A stretch of DNA of 64,000 nt, from positions 1,054,001 to 1,118,000 of the forward strand of contig NZ_JAEMNW010000002.1 in the NCBI RefSeq assembly GCF_016481275.1, written 5' to 3'. The notes under the pieces are model-generated. The model ran no database searches. It was not told the origin of the DNA and was given only the letters and a program-made list of their open reading frames with translations. This document shows positions 1 through 9,214 of the stretch, one piece after another; position 1 is the stretch's first letter; each line of letters begins with the position of its first letter. This DNA comes from Antrihabitans auranticaus (lineage in GTDB: Bacteria; Actinomycetota; Actinomycetes; Mycobacteriales; Mycobacteriaceae). The position numbers were made by a program, and so were the translations under genes.

Positions 1-749
1 GCGAGCGCGAGCGCGAGCATCGAGAACGGATCCTGACCCGGGGTCGCGACTGCGGCGAACACGAACATCGCCATGATCAGCCCGCGACGCCACGACTTGA
101 GCTTCCGGTACGGCAGCACGCCGACAACATTGAGTCCGACGATGAGAAGCGGAATCTCGAAGCTCACACCGAAAATAATCAGCAGATTGATGATGAAGCC
201 GAAATATTCAGCACCGCTCAGCGCGGTGACCTGAACATTGTCGCCGATCGTCAACAGGAAGTGCAGTGCCTTCGAGACGACGACGTAGGCGAGTACGGCG
301 CCCGCAACGAACAGCACGGCCCCCGACGTCACGAACGCGAGCGCGTATCGCCGTTCCTTCGCGTACAGGCCGGGCGTAATGAACGCCCACAGCTGGTAGA
401 GCCAGAACGGGCAGGCCATGACGATCCCGGCGGTGAATCCGACCTTGAACCGCAGCATGAATTGCTCGAACGGGCCGGTCGCGAGCAGGCGGCACGCGCC
501 GTCGTTGCTGAGATCGGCGCGGCTGGAATCAGGGAGAGAACAGTACGGTCCGCGGAGCAGTTCGCCGAGACTCTCCAGGCCGAAGATCTGATGGGAGTAC
601 CAGAAGAAGCCCAGAATGCTGGTGATCGTGATCGCCAGCAAAGACAGCAACAGGCGAGTACGCAGTTCATGCAAATGATCGACGAGCGACATGGTGCCGT
701 CGGGATTTGTTCTGCGCTTGCTTCGTCGCGGATCGAACGGGATACGCAA
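1..749 (-). CDS. tatC: Sec-independent protein translocase TatC (3' end outside window)
   Basis: Polytopic membrane core of the twin-arginine translocase; with TatA it exports folded proteins bearing RR signal peptides. The start is taken as TTG at 749, because GGAG lies 6 bases upstream and because the extra basic N-terminus ([12 protein letters not shown], then [16 protein letters not shown]) is typical of actinobacterial TatC. The usual minimal start is the ATG at 692. The family motif HLHELRTRL lies near residue 25, and FMLRFKVGF and the hydrophobic segments follow. About 249 codons are present; the family has roughly 300, so the C-terminus is lost at the window edge. It lies 66 bases downstream of tatA, in the same orientation and probably the same operon. 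Confidence 0.93.
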   Translation of the reverse strand, partial: MRIPFDPRRSKRRTNPDGTMSLVDHLHELRTRLLLSLLAITITSILGFFWYSHQIFGLESLGELLRGPYCSLPDSSRADLSNDGACRLLATGPFEQFMLRFKVGFTAGIVMACPFWLYQLWAFITPGLYAKERRYALAFVTSGAVLFVAGAVLAYVVVSKALHFLLTIGDNVQVTALSGAEYFGFIINLLIIFGVSFEIPLLIVGLNVVGVLPYRKLKSWRRGLIMAMFVFAAVATPGQDPFSMLALAL

Positions 750-815
750 GTGATCTCCAGATCAGCTCTCACCGCCCAGGCATCGGCGTGCCCAGGAATC
801 GATGCAGTCTACGGG

Positions 816-1070
816 CTAAGCCGACCGCGGATCTGCGTTCTCTGTCGACGTTTGCGCAGTAGGCGGCGCCGACGGCGGGAGTTGCTGCGGAGCCGGGTCC
901 GGAGTGGCGTCCTTACTGTCGGACTGCATCTCCTTGACCTCGCTCTTCAGGATCCGCAAAGACCGCCCCAAGCCGCGTGCAGCGTCCGGCAACCGCTTGG
1001 AGCCGAACAAAATCACGACCACGAGCAGCACTATCAGCCAGTGCCACCATGACATCGCGCCGGTCATCAT
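816..1070 (-). CDS. tatA: Sec-independent protein translocase TatA
   Basis: Small single-span subunit that oligomerises to form the Tat pore. The 84-residue product has one N-terminal transmembrane helix (about residues 8-22), the hinge [14 protein letters not shown], an amphipathic helix ([12 protein letters not shown]) and a Pro/Ala-rich acidic tail, which is the full TatA plan. The start may be either of the tandem ATGs at 1070/1067 or ATG 1055 (MSWWHW), which resembles the usual TatA N-terminus best. It sits between panE and tatC on minus. In M. tuberculosis tatA directly follows pafC, so panE is an insertion here. Confidence 0.95.
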   Translation of the reverse strand: MMTGAMSWWHWLIVLLVVVILFGSKRLPDAARGLGRSLRILKSEVKEMQSDSKDATPDPAPQQLPPSAPPTAQTSTENADPRSA

Positions 1071-1146
1071 CTACCTCCAGGTTCGGTATTCCCGATGCTA
1101 CCGGACCGTTACGGACACAAAACCCGCCGATGCTGGGAATTCGCTC

Positions 1147-2196
1147 TCAAACAGCTGTATTCGCGTTGTCCGCGTCACGCGCGGCGAGCAGAGTGCGCAA
1201 CAACTCTTTCCCCGTCCACTCCCGGCGACCGCCGCTTTCGGCAACCTTGATCAAGGCGGTAAGTCGGGCATTCACCGGCGCAGTCGTACCGACTTTTTCC
1301 GCAAGCCGGACGATCTCGCCGCTCAGGTAGTCGATCTCCGTGATCCGGCCACGCTCGAGGTCCTCCCACATCGAGGACCGAGCTACCGGGTCGACGGCAA
1401 GGACCTTGCCGGCAACGCGCTTGAACACGACGCTCGGTGCGCCGAGCATTTTGACCATGACGCCCGGCGGGACACCGATGAGCTGGGTCGGCCGAATGTC
1501 GGCACGCTTCATGACCTCGAGGGCCTCACCTTGCGCGAGGGCGAGGCAACGGCGGTAGCTGCGCTGGGAAAGCTCCTCGAGCAGCGGCACGTTCGACAGC
1601 GCGTTAATCGGGTTGTTGAGGTTGAGCAGAAGCTTGCCCCACTGCGTGGGAACAAGGTCTGCACGGCGCAGCAGCGGCAGACCAGCGTTCCGGAACGGGA
1701 CCGCGAACCGTTCCAGCTCCGGGTCGTCCTGGGCGATCAACTCCCCTTCGGTGCCCTGATGGAAATGGCCGTTGCCGCGCGGCAGGACATTGAAGGTCGC
1801 AATACCGGGCACGACCACACAGTCCGGCAGCCCCCCGCGAAGCACGTCGGCGTTGGAAATGCCGTTCTGGATGCTGATCACAACGGTCCCGCGGCGGAGC
1901 AGCGGTTGCAGTATTCGCGCCGCCTCCGCGGTGTCGGCGGACTTGACGGTGACCAGGACGAGGTCCGCACGGTCGGCGTGCACAGGCGCGGTCTCGACGC
2001 GGATCTGCGCGGGCAAGGCTCTCAGATCGCTGCCGTGCAGGTCGGTCAGGTGCAATCCGTTCGTCGCGATTTCCTCTGCGATTCTGGGCCTGGCGACCAG
2101 CGTGACCCGTGCGCGTGATGCGGCAAGCCTGCCCCCGACGTAACAACCGATACTGCCCGCGCCGAACACACAGATCTCGACGTCGTTGAGCATCAC
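1147..2196 (-). CDS. panE: 2-dehydropantoate 2-reductase family protein
   Basis: Predicted NADPH-dependent ketopantoate reductase (PanE/ApbA fold), which would make pantoate for coenzyme A. The N-terminal Rossmann motif GAGSIG lies at residues 12-17. The family segments QNG, QWGKLLLNLNNPINAL (catalytic Lys region) and the helical C-terminal domain ending in TALIKVAESGGR follow; 349 residues is slightly long for the family. Translation begins with GTG 2196 or ATG 2193 and overlaps the pafC stop, so the two are translationally coupled. Some members of this superfamily act on other 2-keto acids, so the substrate is inferred. Its place inside the paf-tat operon is unusual. Confidence 0.8.
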   Translation of the reverse strand: MMLNDVEICVFGAGSIGCYVGGRLAASRARVTLVARPRIAEEIATNGLHLTDLHGSDLRALPAQIRVETAPVHADRADLVLVTVKSADTAEAARILQPLLRRGTVVISIQNGISNADVLRGGLPDCVVVPGIATFNVLPRGNGHFHQGTEGELIAQDDPELERFAVPFRNAGLPLLRRADLVPTQWGKLLLNLNNPINALSNVPLLEELSQRSYRRCLALAQGEALEVMKRADIRPTQLIGVPPGVMVKMLGAPSVVFKRVAGKVLAVDPVARSSMWEDLERGRITEIDYLSGEIVRLAEKVGTTAPVNARLTALIKVAESGGRREWTGKELLRTLLAARDADNANTAV

Positions 2197-3179
2197 GCCA
2201 CCCCGACATCACCATAGGCAGCAATCGCCGCGCTCGCGCGGTCCCGCACGACCCGCACCAGGTCCGGCGGGCTGAGAACTTGGATTCCGGAACCGAACCC
2301 CAGCACCAATCGCGCCATCCACTCCAGCGTCGCAAACCGCATGGTCGCCTCGATGCTCCCGTCCTCGTTCACTGCGAGCTGATTCATCGGGTAGTGGTCG
2401 AACACCCACGCATATTCTTTCGCGATTCTAAGTTTTGCGAGGGGAAGTGCGGGATCGTCGCTGAACAACTCGAGCGAGCTGCGATCCCGGAGGGCGTCGG
2501 CGGGCGGGCGGGATCGTTCGGCCAATTCGGTTGCGCTGTCGATTCGGTCGAAGCGGAACAACCGCATGCCCTCGGCCTGGCGGCACCAGGCCTGCAGATA
2601 GCTGTGGTTGTCGACGAGGACGATTCGGATGGGGTCGACGATGCGCTCCGACACAGCATCGCGGCTCGCAGAGTAATAGACGAGCTGCAAGGCATGCGAG
2701 TGGTCGAGTGCGGACCGGACCGTCGTCGCAAGCGGGTCTTCCAGCGGCGATTCGTCGGGATCGAGCGGAGCGGTTCGAGGGCGCTGGCTGTGCGCAACCA
2801 GTGCAGCGCCTGCCGCGTACTCGATCTTCGCCATTGCACCGTGCGCGGCCGACGGATCGACCATTCCGGGCATCTCGACGATCGACCGCAGCGCGACGAG
2901 CAGGGCGGTCGCTTCCGTCGACGTAAGCCGCAACGGTCGCTCGATACCTGCCGTGAACGTGACCTCGATGCTCTCCTCGGAAAAAGACAGGTCGATCAGA
3001 TCGCCCGGGCCATACCCCGGCAGACCGCACAACCACAGCTGACGCAGGTCGTCCATCAACTGCTTGGTCGTGACGCCGAGTTCGCCCGCCGCCTGTTCCG
3101 CGGGAATGCCCGGATTGGCGAGAAAGTACGGGACAAGATTGAGCAGCCGCGCGAGGCGGCTGGACAGCCGTGAGGTCAT
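2193..3179 (-). CDS. pafC: WYL-domain transcriptional regulator PafC
   Basis: Second half of the PafBC heterodimer, which in mycobacteria activates the RecA-independent DNA-damage response. The N-terminus (about residues 8-60) is a winged-helix segment with LGVTTKQLMDDLRQLWLCGLPGYG. The WYL-type domain reads SYL at 193-195 (NHSYLQAWC) rather than canonical WYL, and the arginines of RLFRFDRI follow. A C-terminal WCX-like region ends the protein. Its first codon overlaps the pafB stop by 4 bases, so the two subunits are translationally coupled. The order pafA-pafB-pafC matches mycobacteria. Confidence 0.93.
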   Translation of the reverse strand: MTSRLSSRLARLLNLVPYFLANPGIPAEQAAGELGVTTKQLMDDLRQLWLCGLPGYGPGDLIDLSFSEESIEVTFTAGIERPLRLTSTEATALLVALRSIVEMPGMVDPSAAHGAMAKIEYAAGAALVAHSQRPRTAPLDPDESPLEDPLATTVRSALDHSHALQLVYYSASRDAVSERIVDPIRIVLVDNHSYLQAWCRQAEGMRLFRFDRIDSATELAERSRPPADALRDRSSLELFSDDPALPLAKLRIAKEYAWVFDHYPMNQLAVNEDGSIEATMRFATLEWMARLVLGFGSGIQVLSPPDLVRVVRDRASAAIAAYGDVGVA

Positions 3180-4174
3180 CGGCGGACCTCGCTCGGAGTG
3201 CCGACCACTCCGCGTAGCCGGGCGACCACGTCGTCACGTAGCTGTACCGGCTCCAGAACCACCGCGTCCGCGCCGTGTCCGGTGATCGATCGCGCGATCC
3301 AGTCCCACGAACGCACGGGGATCTCGAAGACGTTTCCGGGACGGCCCCCTAACTCGCGCTCCCCTTTGTCGGTACCGATGCGGCGCAGTTCGTACGCGCG
3401 CCCCGCAGCAACCCAGACAGTTGCGGTGCCGCTGACACCCGCCGAACCCGTGACGGTGTCGACGATCTTGCGGAGATCCACACCATCAGGCTTTCGAACG
3501 GCACCCGCGGGACCGAATGCGGCAACGTCGTCGCCGATGCGGGAGAGCCGGAAGGTCCGAACTGCATCGCGATCGAGGTCGTGTCCGACGAGGTACCAGC
3601 GGCCGCGGTGTGTGACGACACCCCAGGGCTCGACCCGCCGTTGCCGATACGGTTCGTTCGCTGCGACCCGATGGTCGAACGCGACCGATTGTCCGTTGTC
3701 GATCGCGGCAAGGAGCTTGCCCATCGCCGGTTCCGAACCGCGGGTCCGCGCGGGTACTGCCGGCACAGCGGCGGCCGCCGATTCCTGATCCACCTGAACT
3801 CCCGCTGCGCGGAGCTTGAGCAGCGCGCTCTGCGCGGCAGATGCAAGCTCGGGTGATTCCCACAACCTGACCGCGATCGCCACGGCCGTGGCTTCCGCGC
3901 TCGTCAGATCGATGTCGGGCAGTTCGTAGGCGTCGCGATTGATCCGGTAGCCCTCGACAGTCGAGAACCGCGACGACTGTCCCGTCTCGAGCGGTACTCC
4001 GAGATCGCGCAATTCGTTCTTGTCGCGTTCGAACATTCGGCTGAACGCCTCGTAGCTCACCGAATCGTCGTATCCGGCGACACTTTCACGGATTCGCTCC
4101 GCCGTCAGGTACTGCCTGGTCGAAAGCAGCGCGATGACAAGGTTCACCAGCCGCTCGACCTTGGAAATCGCCAC
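3176..4174 (-). CDS. pafB: WYL-domain transcriptional regulator PafB
   Basis: Partner of PafC in a DNA-damage-responsive activator encoded with the Pup ligase. Residues 1-75 form the DNA-binding winged helix (MAISKVERLVNLVIALL, then FERDKNELRDLGVPLE). The WYL domain carries a canonical WYL at 193-195 (GRWYLVGHDL) and the following RTFRLSRI, a proposed ligand-binding surface. The C-terminal extension is the WCX region. The 332-residue length is usual. It starts 54 bases after the pafA stop and overlaps pafC by 4 bases. Confidence 0.93.
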   Translation of the reverse strand: MAISKVERLVNLVIALLSTRQYLTAERIRESVAGYDDSVSYEAFSRMFERDKNELRDLGVPLETGQSSRFSTVEGYRINRDAYELPDIDLTSAEATAVAIAVRLWESPELASAAQSALLKLRAAGVQVDQESAAAAVPAVPARTRGSEPAMGKLLAAIDNGQSVAFDHRVAANEPYRQRRVEPWGVVTHRGRWYLVGHDLDRDAVRTFRLSRIGDDVAAFGPAGAVRKPDGVDLRKIVDTVTGSAGVSGTATVWVAAGRAYELRRIGTDKGERELGGRPGNVFEIPVRSWDWIARSITGHGADAVVLEPVQLRDDVVARLRGVVGTPSEVRR

Positions 4175-4228
4175 CCTGACAGAGTAGTTGGCCGGTCGAA
4201 CTACGGTTGGAACGCCACGTCTACGGCG

Positions 4229-5587
4229 TCACATCGACGCGATCAGACGCTCCACGCGTTCGTCGACCGAGCGGAACGGGTCCTTGCACAGCACCGTGCG
4301 CTGGGCCTGGTCGTTCAACTTGAGGTGCACCCAGTCCACCGTAAAGTCGCGGCCGGCAGCCTGAGCAGCGGTGATGAAGTCACCGCGCAGCTTGGCACGG
4401 GTCGTCTGCGGCGGCGTATTGACCGCGTCGTCGACGGCGTCGTCCTCGGTGACCCGCTTGGCCAAGCCCTTCCGCTGCAGGAGATCGAACACACCACGAC
4501 CGCGCTTGATGTCGTGATACGCCAAGTCGACCTGCGCAATCTTCGGATCGGACAACTCCATGCTGTAGCGATCCTGGTAGCGCTGGAACAGCTTGCGCTT
4601 GATCACCCAGTCGATCTCGGTATCGACCTTGGCGAAGTCCTGTGCCTCGACGGCGTCCAGAGTGCGACCCCAGAGGTCGAGCACCATGTCGATCTGCGGA
4701 TCCGCGTCACGCGTCCGGACGTGGTCGACAGCGCGTGCGAAGTACTCACGCTGAATATCCAGCGCACTCGCCTGCCGACCACCGGCGAGGCGAACCGGGC
4801 GGCGGCCCGTCAGGTCATGGCTGACTTCGCGAATCGCGCGGATCGGGTTGTCGAGCGCGAAGTCCCGGAAGGACACCCCCGCCTCGATCATTTCGAGCAC
4901 CAGCGCGGCGGTCCCCACCTTCAGCATCGTCGTCGTCTCGGACATGTTCGAGTCGCCCACGATGACGTGCAAGCGACGGTACTTCTCGGCGTCGGCATGG
5001 GGCTCGTCGCGAGTGTTGATGATGGGCCGGGAACGTGTCGTCGCCGACGACACGCCTTCCCAGATATGTTCGGCGCGTTGCGACAGACAGAAGGTCGCGG
5101 CCTTCGGCGTCTGCAGCACTTTGCCTGCACCGCAAATCAGTTGGCGCGTGACAAGGAACGGCAGCAGGACGTCGGAAATACGGGAGAACTCACCGGCGCG
5201 GACGACGAGGAAGTTCTCGTGACAACCGTAAGAGTTGCCAGCAGAGTCGGTGTTGTTCTTGAACAGGTAGATATCGCCGCCGATACCCTCTTCCGCGAGC
5301 CGCTGCTCGGCGTCGATCAGCAGCTCTTCGAGGACGCGTTCGCCAGCGCGGTCATGCGTGACGAGCTGTACGAGCCCGTCGCATTCTGCGGTCGCATACT
5401 CCGGATGCGAACCGACGTCGAGATACAGCCGAGCGCCGTTGCGCAGGAACACGTTGGAACTACGCCCCCACGACACAACTCGGCGGAACAGATAGCGGGC
5501 GACCTCGTCCGGGCTCAAGCGCCTGTGCCCATGAAAGGTGCAGGTGACACCGAACTCGGTCTCGATCCCCATGATTCGTCGCTGCAC
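4229..5587 (-). CDS. pafA: Pup--protein ligase PafA
   Basis: Ligates the C-terminal glutamate of Pup to substrate lysines, using ATP, in the carboxylate-amine/glutamine-synthetase superfamily. The start is GTG 5587, although the reading frame is open to 5629. From there the protein begins [13 protein letters not shown] and is 452 residues, the length of the M. tuberculosis protein. Metal/ATP-binding Glu9 (IETE) and the proposed catalytic base Asp57 ([11 protein letters not shown]) are present, as are [16 protein letters not shown] and [17 protein letters not shown]. It heads the minus-strand pafABC-panE-tatAC run. The 131 bases to the divergent PAP2/DGK gene must hold both promoters. Confidence 0.97.
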   Translation of the reverse strand: MQRRIMGIETEFGVTCTFHGHRRLSPDEVARYLFRRVVSWGRSSNVFLRNGARLYLDVGSHPEYATAECDGLVQLVTHDRAGERVLEELLIDAEQRLAEEGIGGDIYLFKNNTDSAGNSYGCHENFLVVRAGEFSRISDVLLPFLVTRQLICGAGKVLQTPKAATFCLSQRAEHIWEGVSSATTRSRPIINTRDEPHADAEKYRRLHVIVGDSNMSETTTMLKVGTAALVLEMIEAGVSFRDFALDNPIRAIREVSHDLTGRRPVRLAGGRQASALDIQREYFARAVDHVRTRDADPQIDMVLDLWGRTLDAVEAQDFAKVDTEIDWVIKRKLFQRYQDRYSMELSDPKIAQVDLAYHDIKRGRGVFDLLQRKGLAKRVTEDDAVDDAVNTPPQTTRAKLRGDFITAAQAAGRDFTVDWVHLKLNDQAQRTVLCKDPFRSVDERVERLIASM

Positions 5588-5718
5588 ACTTCGACAGTAC
5601 AACCAGCGCGCACGCTTGGAAGTCGGCACGCAACAAACCTGGTTGCATTTTGCTCACCCGATATAGGACCCGGCGTCGCTGGGCAGGGTGCATAGTCGAA
5701 CGCGGCGTTGGGTAAGTA

Positions 5719-7251
5719 TTGGATGTGCGGGGGGTGCCCGCGTTTGCCGCGACGATCGGAGCAGTCACGAAAACCAGGAAATCCCGCCGCTTCCGCGCGC
5801 TCGGCGACCGGTTGGCGCTGCTCGACGACCTGCTCATCGATCGCAGCGCGCGCATTCCGCCCACCAACGTGGACCGATCGCTGGTTCTGCTGACGACCGC
5901 AGCGAATCACAGCGCCCTGTGGGCCGCTGTTGCGGGCGCGCTCGCTGTCTCCGGCCGACGTAACCGGCGCGCTGCCGTTCGCGGCTTACTCGCTATCGGT
6001 AGTGCCAGCCTCGTTGCGAACGGCATTGCCAAGCCACTGTTTCCACGGCGACGACCGCCGGACGAATCGGTCCCGTTCGTCAGACGACTGCTGAAGCCGC
6101 CGGTGTCCTCCTCGTTCCCGTCCGGCCATGCCGCGTCCGCTGCGGCGTTCGCCACCGCGGTCGCAATCGAATCCCCCGTGGCTGGAGCCGTTGTCGCTCC
6201 GCTCGCCGCAGCTGTGGCGTACTCCCGCGTCCATGTCGGTGTGCACTGGCCGTCCGACGTCGTCGTCGGCGCGGCACTCGGCGCTACCCTCGCACTAGCG
6301 ACCAGACGCTGGTGGGCCGTGCGCGACGACGAACCAGCCACCCTCGGACCGCAGGTCGAGGTGGCCGCCCAGCCTGGCGGGGCGGGTCTGCTCGTATTCG
6401 TCAACCCTGCCGCAGGAAACGGCGACGGGGTCATCGCCGACGACGTGCGCGAGTTGCTGCCCGAAGCGACCCTTGTCGAACTCGACGTCGACGCAGACAT
6501 CGTCGATCAACTCGACCGGGCGACCAAGGAACACTCGCCTGCCGCCATCGGCGTCGTCGGCGGCGATGGGACCGTCCTCACAGTTGCGAAACATGCGGTC
6601 CGGCTGGGACTTCCGTTGGCGGTGTTCTCCGGCGGCACGCTCAACCACTTCGCCCGGGACGCCGGCGTCGAGGAAGCAGACACGACCGCGCGCGGAGTTG
6701 CCGGCGGCTACGCGGTGACTGTCGACGTCGCGAGCGTGGAGATCGACGGTGCCGAAGGTGAACCGTTCGTCAACACCGCAAGCCTCGGTGGCTACCCGGA
6801 CGTGGTCCGGCTACGCGAGAAATGGGAGCCGCGATTCGGCAAGTGGCCGGCTGCGGCGTTGGCGATGATTCGCGTCCTCGGCCAGGCCGAGCCGTTGGCT
6901 GTGCACATCGACGGTGTACCGACTGCGATCTGGATGTTGTTCGTGGGCAACGGGCGCTACAGCCCCTCGGACAAGGTGCCGATGTCGCGCCCGGATCTGC
7001 ACAACGGGACCTTGGACGTTCGCTATCTGCTCGCGGACATCCCCTTCTCGCGAACGAGGCTCATCGGTGCAACGCTCGCCGGAACGCTGGCCGAGTCGAA
7101 GACCTACCTACATCGGACCGTCGAGAAGCTCGAAGTCCTCGTCGACGGCTCCGCTGTCGGACTGGCGACCGACGGAGAAGCTCCCCACAGCGGTCGCCAG
7201 TTCCAGTTCGCCAGCCGACGGGGAGCGCTGACCCTGTTCCACGAACCCTAG
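5719..7251 (+). CDS. PAP2 phosphatase-diacylglycerol/sphingosine kinase-like fusion
   Basis: Two-domain lipid enzyme. The N-terminal half is a PAP2-type phosphatase with motif 1 (KPLFPRRRP, 105-113), motif 2 (PSGH, 134-137) and motif 3 ([12 protein letters not shown], 169-180) amid hydrophobic helices. The C-terminal half is a DAG/LCB kinase-like domain with VNPAAGNG (228-235) and GGDGT (281-285), then the lid region [24 protein letters not shown]. The fusion is known in actinobacteria; its lipid substrate is not fixed by sequence. Numbering is from TTG 5719; GTG 5725 or 5734 could be the real start. It lies between pafA and prcA, facing prcA tail to tail. The two stop codons share four bases. 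Confidence 0.88.
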   Translation: MDVRGVPAFAATIGAVTKTRKSRRFRALGDRLALLDDLLIDRSARIPPTNVDRSLVLLTTAANHSALWAAVAGALAVSGRRNRRAAVRGLLAIGSASLVANGIAKPLFPRRRPPDESVPFVRRLLKPPVSSSFPSGHAASAAAFATAVAIESPVAGAVVAPLAAAVAYSRVHVGVHWPSDVVVGAALGATLALATRRWWAVRDDEPATLGPQVEVAAQPGGAGLLVFVNPAAGNGDGVIADDVRELLPEATLVELDVDADIVDQLDRATKEHSPAAIGVVGGDGTVLTVAKHAVRLGLPLAVFSGGTLNHFARDAGVEEADTTARGVAGGYAVTVDVASVEIDGAEGEPFVNTASLGGYPDVVRLREKWEPRFGKWPAAALAMIRVLGQAEPLAVHIDGVPTAIWMLFVGNGRYSPSDKVPMSRPDLHNGTLDVRYLLADIPFSRTRLIGATLAGTLAESKTYLHRTVEKLEVLVDGSAVGLATDGEAPHSGRQFQFASRRGALTLFHEP

Positions 7252-8018
7252 GTCGCGGAAGGACCCTCGCTGTCCGTGCTGTCGTCGGTTGTCGTCTCTA
7301 CGGCCGCCGCCGGCGTCAGTACGGATTCGAGTGCAGCGCCGTTGATCCGGCGGAAAGCGCGCCGCGGGCGGGTCTGTTCGAGGACAGCCACTTCCAGCGC
7401 CGAAACGCCGATCGTTCGCTTTTCCTTGTCGGTGCTCTCGGCGACTCCGGCTTGCAGCGCCGCGACGGCGATCCCGATGCCGGCGTCCAAGCTGAGACCC
7501 TGCTTGTAGGAGCCCTTCAGCGCGGTCAGGATCGGCTCGGTCGTACCGCCCATGACGACGTACTCGCGCTCGTCGACGATCGAGCCGTCGTAGGTGATGC
7601 GATAGAGCTGCGGCTGCTTCGGATTCTCCGGATAGCCGACCTCAGCAACACAGATCTCGACCTCGTACGGCTTGAGCTGATCGGTGAAGATCGCGCCGAG
7701 GGTCTGCGCATACGCGTTCGCCAACGTCCGGCCTGTGACGTCCCGCCGGTCGTATGCGTATCCGCGGGTGTCGGCATGCACGATCCCCGCTCGCCGCAGG
7801 TTCTCGAACTCGTTGTACTTGCCGACCGCGGCGAAGCCGATGCGGTCGTACAACTCGCTCACCTTGTGCAACGCGGTGGACGGATTCTCGGCGACGAACA
7901 GCACGCCACGGTCGTAGGTCAGCACCACGACGCTTCGACCGCGGCCGATGCCCTTGCGCGCCAGTTCCGAGCGATCGCGCATGATCTGCTCGGCAGACGC
8001 GTAATACGGCAAGGTCAT
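7248..8018 (-). CDS. prcA: 20S proteasome alpha subunit
   Basis: Non-catalytic outer-ring subunit of the actinobacterial 20S proteasome; it gates entry and receives the Mpa C-termini. The 256-residue product starts [23 protein letters not shown], the gating N-terminus and H0 helix of PrcA, followed by the alpha-type fold ([26 protein letters not shown]). The acidic, low-complexity C-terminal tail ([12 protein letters not shown]) is usual. Its ATG overlaps the prcB stop (4 bases), so the two core subunits are translationally coupled. The stop overlaps that of the convergent PAP2/DGK gene. Confidence 0.97.
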   Translation of the reverse strand: MTLPYYASAEQIMRDRSELARKGIGRGRSVVVLTYDRGVLFVAENPSTALHKVSELYDRIGFAAVGKYNEFENLRRAGIVHADTRGYAYDRRDVTGRTLANAYAQTLGAIFTDQLKPYEVEICVAEVGYPENPKQPQLYRITYDGSIVDEREYVVMGGTTEPILTALKGSYKQGLSLDAGIGIAVAALQAGVAESTDKEKRTIGVSALEVAVLEQTRPRRAFRRINGAALESVLTPAAAVETTTDDSTDSEGPSAT

Positions 8019-8875
8019 CGTGCTGTACCTTCCTGTTCCGTCCGGTCGGCAATAACGGCACGCGCAACTTCTTCGGCGCGATCCCCCGAAATTTCGACTG
8101 CACCGTCGGCCGTGATGTACACCGCCGCCGGGTAGATCCGGCGGGCCAGGTCGGGTCCGCCCGTTGCCGAGTCGTCGTCGGCCGCGTCGTAGAGGGATTC
8201 GACCGCGACGCGCAGGGCCTCGTCGACCGTCAGGCCCGGCCGATAGAGCTTCTTGATCGCAGACTTCGCGAACATCGAGCCCGATCCGACCGCGTGGTAA
8301 CCCTTTTCCTCGTTCCGGCCGCCGACCACGTCGTAGGAAACGATGCGGCCACCGTTGCTGGGGTCGGGATCGGACGTGTCGTAGCCGACGAGCAGCGGAA
8401 TTGCCGCGAGCCCCTGCATCGCCGCAGGCAGATTGCCACGCACCATCGAGGAGAGCTTGCTTGCCTTGCCGTCGAAGGTCAGTGGAATGCCTTCGATCTT
8501 CTCGTAATGCTCGAGTTCCACGGCGAACAGCCGAACCAACTCGATCGCGATTCCGGCAGTCCCCGCGATGCCCGCCGCCGAGTACTCGTCGGTGACGTAG
8601 ACCTTCTGGACGTCGCGATTGGCGATCAGGTTACCCATCGTCGCGCGCCGGTCACCGGCGAGCAGTACGCCGCCGGCGAAGGTCAGCGCGACGATCGTCG
8701 TCCCGTGCGGCGCGATATCGACGGCTGACGGCGCGTCGGATCGACTGAAGCGGTTGACGGGCAACAGTTCCGGAGCATGCAGCCGCAGGTGTTCCGATAG
8801 CGACGAGAGGTTGGACCCGAGGTGCAACCCGGAACTGAAACCGATCGACGGAAAGCCGGAGCCGTCCTGTGTCAC
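8015..8875 (-). CDS. prcB: 20S proteasome beta subunit (catalytic)
   Basis: Catalytic inner-ring subunit. A propeptide of 58 residues precedes the processing site HG|TTIV, so Thr59 becomes the N-terminal nucleophile after autocleavage. The Thr-protease core follows ([21 protein letters not shown], with the catalytic Lys region in the downstream beta strands). The GTG start at 8875 overlaps the pup TGA (GTGA), and the end overlaps prcA, giving a tightly coupled pup-prcB-prcA operon. Confidence 0.97.
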   Translation of the reverse strand: MTQDGSGFPSIGFSSGLHLGSNLSSLSEHLRLHAPELLPVNRFSRSDAPSAVDIAPHGTTIVALTFAGGVLLAGDRRATMGNLIANRDVQKVYVTDEYSAAGIAGTAGIAIELVRLFAVELEHYEKIEGIPLTFDGKASKLSSMVRGNLPAAMQGLAAIPLLVGYDTSDPDPSNGGRIVSYDVVGGRNEEKGYHAVGSGSMFAKSAIKKLYRPGLTVDEALRVAVESLYDAADDDSATGGPDLARRIYPAAVYITADGAVEISGDRAEEVARAVIADRTEQEGTAR

Positions 8876-9066
8876 TGGCCGCCCTTCTGCACGTAGGCGC
8901 GAACGAAGTCCTCGGCATTCTCCTCGAGCACGTCGTCGATCTCGTCGAGCAGGTCGTCGGTTTCCTCGGCGAGCTTCTCGCGACGTTCCTGGCCCGCACT
9001 GCCGTCGCCGACCGGACCCTCGTCCTCGTCGCCGCCACCGCTGCGCTTGGTTTGTTCCTGCGCCAT
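8872..9066 (-). CDS. pup: Prokaryotic ubiquitin-like protein Pup
   Basis: Small disordered modifier that is attached to substrates and threaded into the proteasome. The product is 64 residues from ATG 9066; the frame is open further upstream to 9165, but AGGAGGT 8 bases before ATG 9066 settles the start. It is Glu/Asp-rich, with the central Mpa-binding coiled segment ([21 protein letters not shown]), and ends in KGGQ. The C-terminal Gln must be deamidated to Glu by Dop before PafA can use it, and dop is the next gene upstream. The 148-base gap to the dop stop probably contains a promoter. Confidence 0.97.
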   Translation of the reverse strand: MAQEQTKRSGGGDEDEGPVGDGSAGQERREKLAEETDDLLDEIDDVLEENAEDFVRAYVQKGGQ

Positions 9067-9214
9067 AGCAGCCGACCTCCTAATTACCGTGCATTCGCAA
9101 ATGCAACTCTTGTCTGACGTATCGAAACTCGTCTGGTCGAGCTGCGAAACGACTCTGGACCTCAACCCTACCGATCTGGACCGCCATAGTGGTGGAAAGA
9201 TCGGTTCGGCGCGG

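Noticed and set aside
904-2118. Plus-strand frame of 404 codons opposite tatA/panE
   Set aside because: Composition is that of an antisense frame; panE and tatA on minus explain the region.
6822-8135. Plus-strand frame of 437 codons spanning the PAP2/DGK end and prcA
   Set aside because: Runs out of frame through one real gene and antisense through another.
9087-9103. Small inverted repeat GCATT...AATGC upstream of pup as an operator
   Set aside because: Only a 5-base stem, expected by chance at this length.
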